From a virus: a DNA stretch of 64,000 bases. Position numbers and translations under genes: made by a program. The notes under the pieces are model-generated. The model was not told the DNA's origin. It saw nothing but the letters and a program-made list of their open reading frames with translations, and did not search any database. Below, piece after piece: positions 1 through 6,707 of this stretch (the stretch's first letter is position 1; each line of letters starts with the position of its first letter). The stretch lies in IMG/VR virus record IMGVR_UViG_3300046535_000869, positions 1 to 64,000 of that record; one strand, 5' to 3'.

Positions 1-72
1 GTTGCCCGCGCAGCCGATGGTGGTCCCGGTGACGATGGTGAGCGCGAGTGCGAGCGCGAGTAGCTTCTTCAT
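1..72 (-). CDS. Lipoprotein, partial (5' end only)
   Basis: Only the first 24 codons lie in the window; the gene runs off the left edge. They encode a classic lipoprotein signal peptide: MKK, then a Leu/Ala-rich hydrophobic stretch, then a TIGC lipobox with Cys as the predicted lipidation site at residue 21. A strong GGAGGAG Shine-Dalgarno lies just upstream and overlaps the end of the preceding gene. Its place after holin-like and DUF5675 genes suggests a lysis-cassette lipoprotein such as an outer-membrane spanin, but that is inference because the mature part is missing. Confidence 0.7.
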   Translation of the reverse strand, partial: MKKLLALALALTIVTGTTIGCAGN

Positions 73-78
73 GGTGTC

Positions 79-294
79 TTATCTCCTCCCGGTTCCCGCC
101 GGGTCGGCGTTGGCGATCTCGTCGTGGACGGCCCGACAGACGTCCTCGTTGCACTTCGGCCAGTCAGCCGGGTGCTTTAGCGCTGAGTGCAGGAGCTGAC
201 TGGTCCGCCGGAGGCGGATCACCAGCGCCGCGCACCGCGTCAGTGCCTTGTCGCAGAATCCGCATTCGGACGGTCCTCTGTGGAGGTCATGCAT
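79..294 (-). CDS. Small Cys-rich hypothetical protein
   Basis: This 71-residue protein overlaps the end of the DUF5675 gene by 8 nt, which suggests translational coupling. It has five Cys, including a CGFC pair near the N-terminus and a PKCNEDVC pair in the C-terminal half, so metal binding or disulphides are possible. No transmembrane segment is apparent. I do not recognise the family. It sits between the DUF5675 protein and the lipoprotein, so a role in lysis is possible but unsupported by any motif. Confidence 0.65.
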   Translation of the reverse strand: MHDLHRGPSECGFCDKALTRCAALVIRLRRTSQLLHSALKHPADWPKCNEDVCRAVHDEIANADPAGTGRR

Positions 295-736
295 TCAGCG
301 GCCTCGGCTGTGCCGCGCGAATCGCAATCCACTTCGGCGCGTCGCCGAGCAGGGCCAGCCTCGTCGTGAACTCCGCGAGCGCCGCCCGCGAGAGTCCGAT
401 GGTCTCCTTCGCATGCACCTTCCCGATCCCGATGCAGCCGTCCGACTCGCCGGGATCGTTCATGGCATGAATACGGATGCCTGTACGGCCCGGTACGCCG
501 AGGATCTCCGGCAACCGATGGTCCGACCGAGGCGACCACAGCTCGCCGCGTAGTGAGCGCTGGCTGACCGAGTTGACGATCCGGTAAAGGCCCGGCGGAA
601 TCTCGACGCCGAGGCGCTCCAGCGTGAAGTACGTCGCCAGCCCCTCGATGAGCAACTCGCCGAGGATGGCGTCGTCGGCGGCTGGTCGTCGCTGCACCGC
701 GAAGACGGTCGACTTCAGGACCGACGGAGGCGTCAT
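287..736 (-). CDS. DUF5675 family protein (lysis-cassette candidate)
   Basis: The 149-residue product shows the DUF5675 pattern: an N-terminal segment with a TLE motif (residues about 38-40), a PPGLYRI strand near residue 48, and the GIRIHAMNDPGESDGCIGIG block near residues 85-105 with conserved His and Cys. The IHxxN...SxGC arrangement recalls L,D-transpeptidase-like folds. Members occur in phage and prophage genomes near lysis genes; the biochemical function is not established. It overlaps the upstream membrane-protein gene by 4 nt and the downstream Cys-rich gene by 8 nt. Cell-wall processing is inferred from the motif layout and position. Confidence 0.8.
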   Translation of the reverse strand: MTPPSVLKSTVFAVQRRPAADDAILGELLIEGLATYFTLERLGVEIPPGLYRIVNSVSQRSLRGELWSPRSDHRLPEILGVPGRTGIRIHAMNDPGESDGCIGIGKVHAKETIGLSRAALAEFTTRLALLGDAPKWIAIRAAQPRPLNA

Positions 737-1161
737 ACCGCTGGCGTCTCCGCGCGAGGCCCGTCGGCCGGATGGTCTGGGGTCGGCTGCGGCCCTGCCG
801 GTTGGACGATGTCGTTCCCGGCTTCGTCCTGCTTGCCGCGTAGGAACTTCGTCAGGTAGCGCCGGTCGTACCAGTCTCCGGCCGCGTCGGCCGTCAGGAG
901 CATCGACAGCGCGCCCATCAGGAGCGCGATCTCTGAGCTGGCGACAATCAGCGTGGAGATGCCGATAATGTTCAAGATGACAAGTCGGACCACCTTCCGG
1001 CGGACGTTGGCATACGCGATACGACTGCGCGCGCCGTTCAGGCCGCGATCTTTCAGCACCGCGCAGTCAGCGATGGCCATCGACAGGACGCCAGCAGTCG
1101 TCGCGACGCCGACGATGGTGAGCGCGAGGACGATAGCTTCAAGTGTGACGTGGTCGACCAT
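733..1161 (-). CDS. Two-TM membrane protein, holin candidate
   Basis: The 142-residue product has one hydrophobic segment near the N-terminus (about residues 6-30) and a longer hydrophobic region (about residues 60-95) that could form one or two helices, followed by a charged, Pro-rich tail. I chose the start at 1161 because a GGAG lies 9 nt upstream; an in-frame ATG at 1176 would add 5 residues. The upstream coiled-coil gene overlaps it. Size, topology and nearness to DUF5675 and lipoprotein genes fit a holin or antiholin, but no diagnostic motif was seen. Confidence 0.65.
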   Translation of the reverse strand: MVDHVTLEAIVLALTIVGVATTAGVLSMAIADCAVLKDRGLNGARSRIAYANVRRKVVRLVILNIIGISTLIVASSEIALLMGALSMLLTADAAGDWYDRRYLTKFLRGKQDEAGNDIVQPAGPQPTPDHPADGPRAETPAV

Positions 1162-1351
1162 TGGCCCGGACTCCATACACTTCGCTTTCGAGGCGAAGCA
1201 TTTCTGTCTCGACGGATTCGAGACGGCGTTTCGTTTGACTGCGGAGCACCAGATCCTCGTGAATCCGGGTCTCGGTGGTCTCGGTGACGGCCGGGCGCTT
1301 CTCGCGCCGACGGTCAGGGAACAAGCGACGGACCAACATTAGCCAGTCCAT
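1139..1351 (-). CDS. Small coiled-coil hypothetical protein
   Basis: The 70-residue product is highly charged, with a basic N-terminus (RRLFPDRRREKR) and a heptad-like Leu/Glu pattern (RRLESVETEMLRLESEV) that predicts a short coiled coil. It overlaps the next membrane-protein gene and follows the holin-like gene with a 3-nt gap. It fills an otherwise empty slot in a tightly packed operon, which is the main support for it being real. No family is recognised. Confidence 0.55.
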   Translation of the reverse strand: MDWLMLVRRLFPDRRREKRPAVTETTETRIHEDLVLRSQTKRRLESVETEMLRLESEVYGVRANGRPRHT

Positions 1352-1354
1352 ACC

Positions 1355-1597
1355 TCACGCTCCCTGCTTGGTCGCCGGGTTGCCGGTGTGCATCGTCGCC
1401 AGTACTTCAGCCGCCAGCGTGCCGCGCAGCGCGATAGTCTTCCACTCGTCCCGCTCGCATTTGAGCGCCGCGATTTGGGTCTGATAGTCCTTGCCCCAGA
1501 CCCAGTAGCCGCGATAGCTGCCGTAGAGGAGCGCGACGAGCAGGCCCGGAAAGCCGATGTGTGACAGCTTCTCGTAGAGGCTGTATAGCTCCTCCAT
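1355..1597 (-). CDS. Small single-TM protein, holin-like
   Basis: The 80-residue protein starts at an ATG that shares one base with the upstream stop (TAATG). It has an acidic N-terminus, one hydrophobic helix at about residues 15-35 rich in Gly, Leu and Tyr, then a soluble helical tail (QIAALKCERDEWK). Short proteins with one helix and a coiled-coil tail are common as phage holins or holin accessories. It directly follows the last tail gene and opens the lysis-type cassette. Function is inferred from topology and place. Confidence 0.65.
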   Translation of the reverse strand: MEELYSLYEKLSHIGFPGLLVALLYGSYRGYWVWGKDYQTQIAALKCERDEWKTIALRGTLAAEVLATMHTGNPATKQGA

Positions 1598-2217
1598 TAC
1601 GGGGCCTCCACGGTCGCGACCTCGGTGACGACCAGCCATTGGTTCGACGGCGAGCCGCCGGTCAGGTTGCCGTTCGAGTTCACCATCGTGAGCATCAGCG
1701 GCTGGCTGATGTGGTCGCTGTAGTCCCAGACGTCGCCGATGAGGCCCCAGCCGCCGCCGAAGGGTGCCGTCCGGTCGTCGAGGTACTCGCCGGGAATGAC
1801 GTACCTCCGACGACCAGCCGTCGCGAGCAGCGTGCTGAGCTGCGTCAGGACGGTTGAGTAGCCGGAGACGGTCGTTCGGCCAAGATAGCCGGTGACCTCG
1901 TGACCGTTCACCGTGCCGACCACGTACGAGTCGCCGGTCCCGACGTTGCTGTAGCCGGAGACCAGATTCCCGAACAGCATGATCCGCCGTGGCATGTTGA
2001 CGGCTCCGACGTCGGCAGGCGCGATCTCGAATGGCGTCGACGGGAGCGCCTTGAACTGCGCGTCGGTCATCGGCGTCGCGACGATCCCATTGCCGCCAGC
2101 GAGCGCGAGGATGCGTGTCTCGTGGTCGGCGAGGTCGGCGGCGATGTCGTTCGCGTCTTGGTAGCCGAGGGGTTCGTCGACGACAAACGGGATGCCGCCG
2201 TTGAGTGGTGTGTACAT
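1597..2217 (-). CDS. Tail-associated structural protein
   Basis: The 206-residue protein follows the tail hub gene with a 1-nt overlap. The first 40 residues contain a helix with a DANDIAADLADHE stretch, like the short helical leader at the head of many tail-fibre subunits. The rest is rich in Gly, Thr, Val and Ser, as expected of beta-rich fibre or adsorption domains. No enzymatic motif was seen. I infer a distal tail or receptor-binding accessory protein. Confidence 0.6.
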   Translation of the reverse strand: MYTPLNGGIPFVVDEPLGYQDANDIAADLADHETRILALAGGNGIVATPMTDAQFKALPSTPFEIAPADVGAVNMPRRIMLFGNLVSGYSNVGTGDSYVVGTVNGHEVTGYLGRTTVSGYSTVLTQLSTLLATAGRRRYVIPGEYLDDRTAPFGGGWGLIGDVWDYSDHISQPLMLTMVNSNGNLTGGSPSNQWLVVTEVATVEAP

Positions 2218-5200
2218 TATCGGAGTCCTTTGCCGGGAGCGCCGTCCGAGAACGCGCCAGTCGTCCGGTCACTGAGGAAGAAATACTTCGCCTTGTTCGC
2301 TGCCGACTCTGTCGTCCACGGCCCGAGTACGTCCCGGTCGCCGAGGACGCCAGCCGTCGAGAAGAACCGGTCGACGTCGACACAGGTCAGCTTTACGATG
2401 GGAGCCGTCGTCATGTCGTTCAGGAGATCCTGAATCCCCAGCACCCACAGCGGCCGATTGATCCAGCCAGCCGCGCCGACGCCGTCGTAGTCGTCGACCT
2501 GCACGATGGAGCCGAGGTTGATCTTAATGTTCGGCAGCGTAGCCGTGAGCGTCACGTACCGAGGCGGGTACTTGCCGAACGTCAGGTCGCGCCCGACGAC
2601 GTCCTTTGCCGTGACCGGGTCGTCGGTGTAAGGCATCTGTCGGAGGTCTTGCCGGGCGACGTGGCCTCTGTTATCGAAGATGGCCTTCGCGTCCTTCTGC
2701 ATCTCGCTCGCGACGAGGAACTGTCGCTGGAGCGCCGGGCGGTAGCCGTAGCTGTAGACGATCTGGTTCTCCATTTCCTCCAGCGCCCGGTCGATGTCGG
2801 TGTCGGCGGTGAGGTCGTGGATGTCCGTCAGGTGGATGACGTTCGACAGATCCTCGAAGTCGTTCAGGTGACAGGCGAACACTTGGCCGTGTTGGTTCTG
2901 CCCAAAGCGCACGCCGAACGAGTTGAAGAACTTGCCGAGGACGTCCCGGACGGAGGTCGGCTGATCGAGGTAGATCTGGCCACGATAGTACCGGCCGATC
3001 CGGTTCGTCTCGATGTCTTCCATGAGCGACAGGCAGGCTGTGTTGACGACCGGCGTGCCGTCGTCGAACAGCCTCGGGTCCAGCCAGCCGCCGCTCGTCC
3101 ACGCCTCGTCGGCAGGCGGGAGGATGAAGTTCTGGAGCATGTGGAACAGTTGCCGAACCGCGCCGTCGATGGTGCTTCCGGTCGAGTCGCCGACGTCCTC
3201 GATGGCACAGCACCTGAGCAAGATCTTCTCTGGCAGCGGGTCGAGCTTTGTGAAGATGACGGTGTACCAGTGGCCGTTGTAGACCTGATAGTTCGTCGAG
3301 AAGTGGTCCTCCCAGTGCGGCTTCGTCGGTGCGAGCCAGATGTCGCCGTACTGCGCCTCTGGGACTTGGTCGTAGATGCCGTCGACGGGTTGCGGCTGCG
3401 CGGTCGGGACGGTCGTGTCAACCGCCCGCTTCGTGAAGATAGACTCGATGTGCCTGATAGCGTGGCCGAAGACCACCAACCGGTTGTAGCTCGCCCCGTT
3501 AATGAGCTGCTTGCCAGCCGGAATCGCCGGGACAACTCCATCCTCCGGCTTCGACGACGTACCTCCCGGGATCTGAACAATCGGGTTGTCCGAGTAGGAG
3601 TCCCAATAGACGACGCCATGCCCAAGGTCAAGGGTCGACGTAACGCCCGGCCCGACCTCAACCTGCCAGTCGTACAACGGCCCCCAGTCCGAGTAGAAGG
3701 ACCGATGCCTGATGACCCGGTAGCCGGTGAGCGTGAAGCCAGTCGGCGGACTGAAGGCGTCCCATGAAATCTCGGCGTTGTGGATGCGCCCGGCCGTCGC
3801 GCTGCACCAGACCGGCGCGATGTAGCCCTCACCAGACTGCGCTCGGCCGCTGAAGTACGTCGGCCCGGTCGGGTCGGCGTCGGCTTTCATCATCGCGTAG
3901 ACCAGATAGAACTGGTTGATCCGAAGCGCGATCCAGTAGGCGCTTCCGTCTGGATTCTCCTGATGGTCCGTGCCTTCGTAATCTGTAAAGGATGTCGTCC
4001 CTGTGCCGACGAACGAGTACTTCTCAATCGTCCCATCCGGCAGGCCGTTTGTCTTTAGTTGGGAGTGTTGCCGGAAGTCGTCCCTGAAGGAGGCGTAGAC
4101 GCGATAGCCCTTGATCGCCCCAGCGTACGCATCCCATGACACGTCGACCTGTCCGCCAAGCCCGACGACGACCGTCGTATAAGCAGGCTCTGACTCCAGT
4201 CCTTCGTCTGAGCCATCGTCGATGACGGCCGTGACCGCATAGTGAAGCGGAGACGGATACGACTCCGTAAAGCCAAAGTTGGGGTTGTTCGGGAAGTGGA
4301 TATTCCCGGCGTCCGAGTACACAGCCGAGAGGCCAGTCGGCGCGGCTGCGCGCGGGAGCATCGTGTACCGCACGTTCGCGACGACGCCCGACGGCGGCTC
4401 GGTGAGGTTGTGCGCGAGGTCCGGGAAGATCCCGTAGCCGATTGGGACGTACGTCTGGAGCTGCTCCGTCGGCGCGTCCGGGAAGTCCTCGCCGATGACG
4501 CGCGACGGGATCGTCTTCTCTAGGTTGAAGTCGCTAAACTCCGAGCCGAGCACGTCGTTGAACGTGAGCGACCGCCGGAGGCCGCTGGATTTATGCCCGC
4601 GCCAGATGCCACGGAACCGGGTCCATGGCGTTTCGTTCGCCTCGATGGACGCCTGACTCGACAGGCTGATGCGGCCTTCCCGGTTCTGCCAATTCTGCGT
4701 GGCCTGTGCGGCTTCGAGCGCCGACAGCAGCCGGTCAGAGTCGTCGATTTCGACCTGACACTGGGCCATCTGGTACGGGCTTTGCCGAGTGGACAAGGCA
4801 CGCGTTATGCTGCCGAAGCTGATGACCTTGCCCAGCTTCCGTCCGCCTTGGTACGTCGGCGGGTGGTTCAGTGTGTCGAGCGAGAAGGATCTATCCATGT
4901 CGTCGTACCCAATCGTCATCCACACGCGGAAGACTTGGTTCCGGCCGGTCAGTAACCGGCCGTCGGTAGGGTCCGGTTGGACATCGATCTCCCCGCCTCC
5001 TACGCATGTGCCTTCCGGTGGAGGAGGCGACGGCGAGGCCGACGCGCTGGGCGAGACACTGGCCGATGGACTGACTGAGGCCGACGGTACCGCCGGGTCC
5101 GACATCGCGAAGAACAAGCCGTCGGCGGGCCAGTTCCCGGCCGCGTTGCCGGAGCTGTGCGACAGCGTGCGGACGACCGCCATCGTCGCGTAGTCGATCT

Positions 5201-6029
5201 TGAGCGCCGACATCGTCGCGAGGCTGTCGTCCGGTGCGATCCATGCCCAGATGGCCGAGTGGTCATCAAGGTCGAGCGCGAGGCTGATGTCGTTGAAGCT
5301 GTTCCCGACGGTATAGCTGCCCAGCGTCGACCCGCTCGACCCGTCGATGCGCCGGATGGTCTGCGCGTAGGTGTCAGGATACGACGCGCTTTTGTCGGTG
5401 AAGTGCGGGATGAACAGCTCCCCGGTGTCGGGATGGCACAGCCACTGCACGCCCCAGTTTTCGTTGTTCCCGCCCTCGGCCGTCAGGTCCGACAGCGCGA
5501 CGTCGTTGACCAAGTCCCACCGATGAATCGGCGACAGGTGTCCGGCCGTCCCGGTGTACTCGGCGCTCGCGCAGTCCTCCGCGTAGTAGAGGATGGTTCC
5601 GGCCGCGTTGACCGCGAAGCCGTTGATAGTGTGATACGGCAGGGTCCAGACCGTGCCAACGACGCCAGCATCAGAGACCGCCGTGATCTTGCAGTCGCGC
5701 TTCGGCGTGAACGTGCGCCCGTCCCGGCCTTGGTAGAACGTGTTGTTCCAGTCACAGGAGACAGGCCAACTGTTCCCGGTGTCGCCAGACAGGTACGTCG
5801 ACGGGTTCGCGATGACGTTGAAGCTGGCGTCGAGGATGCGAAGGCTGATCGCGCCGCCGCTCTGAAAATACTTGTGCGCCCAGACGAGCGACGGCAGGAT
5901 GGCACAGTACTGATGCCCCTGAAGCGAGATGCTGTCGGTCGTGATGGAGCCGTCGATGGCCGAGACGAGGCACGTCCGAAGACCAGCCTGTCGGCCGAAC
6001 AGCAGTTGATTCGGTCCAAACGTCGGCAT
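2217..6029 (-). CDS. Tail hub/tip protein with N-terminal propeller-like domain
   Basis: This 1270-residue protein has three parts. Residues 1-310 look like a beta-propeller or YncE-like domain, with recurrent WDLVND-type and RRIDGSSGSTLGSY strands. Residues about 312-338 are a Ser-Pro-Ala hinge of SPSAS type ending in PPPP. The remaining roughly 930 residues resemble large tail-tip proteins, with two fibronectin-III-like stretches (VDVSWDAYAGAIKGYRVYAS and ISWDAF...GYRVIRH) and a hub-like C-terminal part (DRALEEMENQIVYSYGYRP). It starts one base after the preceding stop region and overlaps the next gene. It probably sits at the tail tip and contacts the host. The hinge links it to two other SPSAS proteins in the window. 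Confidence 0.7.
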   Translation of the reverse strand: MPTFGPNQLLFGRQAGLRTCLVSAIDGSITTDSISLQGHQYCAILPSLVWAHKYFQSGGAISLRILDASFNVIANPSTYLSGDTGNSWPVSCDWNNTFYQGRDGRTFTPKRDCKITAVSDAGVVGTVWTLPYHTINGFAVNAAGTILYYAEDCASAEYTGTAGHLSPIHRWDLVNDVALSDLTAEGGNNENWGVQWLCHPDTGELFIPHFTDKSASYPDTYAQTIRRIDGSSGSTLGSYTVGNSFNDISLALDLDDHSAIWAWIAPDDSLATMSALKIDYATMAVVRTLSHSSGNAAGNWPADGLFFAMSDPAVPSASVSPSASVSPSASASPSPPPPEGTCVGGGEIDVQPDPTDGRLLTGRNQVFRVWMTIGYDDMDRSFSLDTLNHPPTYQGGRKLGKVISFGSITRALSTRQSPYQMAQCQVEIDDSDRLLSALEAAQATQNWQNREGRISLSSQASIEANETPWTRFRGIWRGHKSSGLRRSLTFNDVLGSEFSDFNLEKTIPSRVIGEDFPDAPTEQLQTYVPIGYGIFPDLAHNLTEPPSGVVANVRYTMLPRAAAPTGLSAVYSDAGNIHFPNNPNFGFTESYPSPLHYAVTAVIDDGSDEGLESEPAYTTVVVGLGGQVDVSWDAYAGAIKGYRVYASFRDDFRQHSQLKTNGLPDGTIEKYSFVGTGTTSFTDYEGTDHQENPDGSAYWIALRINQFYLVYAMMKADADPTGPTYFSGRAQSGEGYIAPVWCSATAGRIHNAEISWDAFSPPTGFTLTGYRVIRHRSFYSDWGPLYDWQVEVGPGVTSTLDLGHGVVYWDSYSDNPIVQIPGGTSSKPEDGVVPAIPAGKQLINGASYNRLVVFGHAIRHIESIFTKRAVDTTVPTAQPQPVDGIYDQVPEAQYGDIWLAPTKPHWEDHFSTNYQVYNGHWYTVIFTKLDPLPEKILLRCCAIEDVGDSTGSTIDGAVRQLFHMLQNFILPPADEAWTSGGWLDPRLFDDGTPVVNTACLSLMEDIETNRIGRYYRGQIYLDQPTSVRDVLGKFFNSFGVRFGQNQHGQVFACHLNDFEDLSNVIHLTDIHDLTADTDIDRALEEMENQIVYSYGYRPALQRQFLVASEMQKDAKAIFDNRGHVARQDLRQMPYTDDPVTAKDVVGRDLTFGKYPPRYVTLTATLPNIKINLGSIVQVDDYDGVGAAGWINRPLWVLGIQDLLNDMTTAPIVKLTCVDVDRFFSTAGVLGDRDVLGPWTTESAANKAKYFFLSDRTTGAFSDGAPGKGLR
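5016..5096 (-). repeat. SPSAS hinge repeat in tail hub gene
   Basis: About 27 codons encode tandem Ser-Pro-Ser-Ala-Ser/Val units ending in Pro-rich sequence. They separate the propeller-like N-terminal domain from the tail-tip domain. The same repeat type fills much of the genes at 6030-6707 and 35767-39996. Confidence 0.85.
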
Positions 6030-6707
6030 CTATTCGTCCAATCCTGCGAGGGTGAGCCATGCCGAGATGGCGTACGGCTGGGTGTCCAGCGGCGCGCCGT
6101 CCTCCGGGTCCGGCTGAATCTGAATCGCTCCGCCGTTCGTGCAGCTCGGAACGACCGGAGCCGGGTAGGCCAGCACCTCGATGCACAGTTGTGACAGCTC
6201 GACGAACGGGTCAGGGTCCGGCCGACTCAGGATCTCGATGGCAAGCTGTGACAGCTCGATGACCGGGTCGGCGTCCAGCAGCGCCAGCGCCTCAATCGGG
6301 AGCTGCGAGAGGTCGGCGAAGCTGGTCTCCGGGCTGACCGACGGACTGACCGAGGACGATGGCGACCGGCTGGCGCTCGGCGAGCGCGATGGTGAGGCCG
6401 AGGCAGACGGGCTGGCCGAATGCGACGGAGATGTCGAGAATGATTGCGAGGTCGACGACGACGGTGAGGTCGAGGCCGAGGCACTCAGCGACGAAGACGA
6501 CGACGGCGAGACGGAGGCTGACGGGCTGACCGAAGCCGAGGCTGATGCGCTCGGAGAGACAGAGGCCGACGGTGACTGCGAGGCACTCGGCGAATGCGAG
6601 GACGAGATCGGTTCGAGAATCGGGTCCGGCTTGCCGTCGACCCAGTTATCCCCGCTGTTCGGGCCGACGCCCGGTACCGGTTTGCCGTCGATGAAATTGT
6701 CGCCCAT
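6030..6707 (-). CDS. Ser-rich SPSAS repeat tail protein with LSQL repeats
   Basis: The 225-residue protein begins at an ATG that overlaps the upstream stop. Residues 1-35 contain two near-identical segments (NFIDGKPVPG and NWVDGKPDPI). Residues about 36-126 are SPSAS-type repeats. Residues 130-180 hold three copies of an LSQLxIE motif about 19 residues apart, a repeat style often seen in phage tail proteins. The C-terminus carries a CTNGGAIQIQPDPEDG block closely matching the block just after the hinge in the hub protein. This modular sharing suggests domain exchange between the neighbours. Likely a virion tail or fibre accessory; function unproven. Confidence 0.7.
   Translation of the reverse strand: MGDNFIDGKPVPGVGPNSGDNWVDGKPDPILEPISSSHSPSASQSPSASVSPSASASASVSPSASVSPSSSSSLSASASTSPSSSTSQSFSTSPSHSASPSASASPSRSPSASRSPSSSVSPSVSPETSFADLSQLPIEALALLDADPVIELSQLAIEILSRPDPDPFVELSQLCIEVLAYPAPVVPSCTNGGAIQIQPDPEDGAPLDTQPYAISAWLTLAGLDE
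6330..6602 (-). repeat. SPSAS tandem repeat block
   Basis: About 91 codons of Ser-Pro-Ser-Ala-Ser-like units, with variants containing Thr, Phe, Arg and His. The block is in frame within the 225-residue tail protein and is the middle-sized of three SPSAS blocks in the window. Confidence 0.85.

Noticed and set aside
2205-3767. Plus-strand 520-codon open frame
   Set aside because: Antisense to the tail hub gene; composition Arg/Asp/Val-rich and without domain; high-GC shadow.
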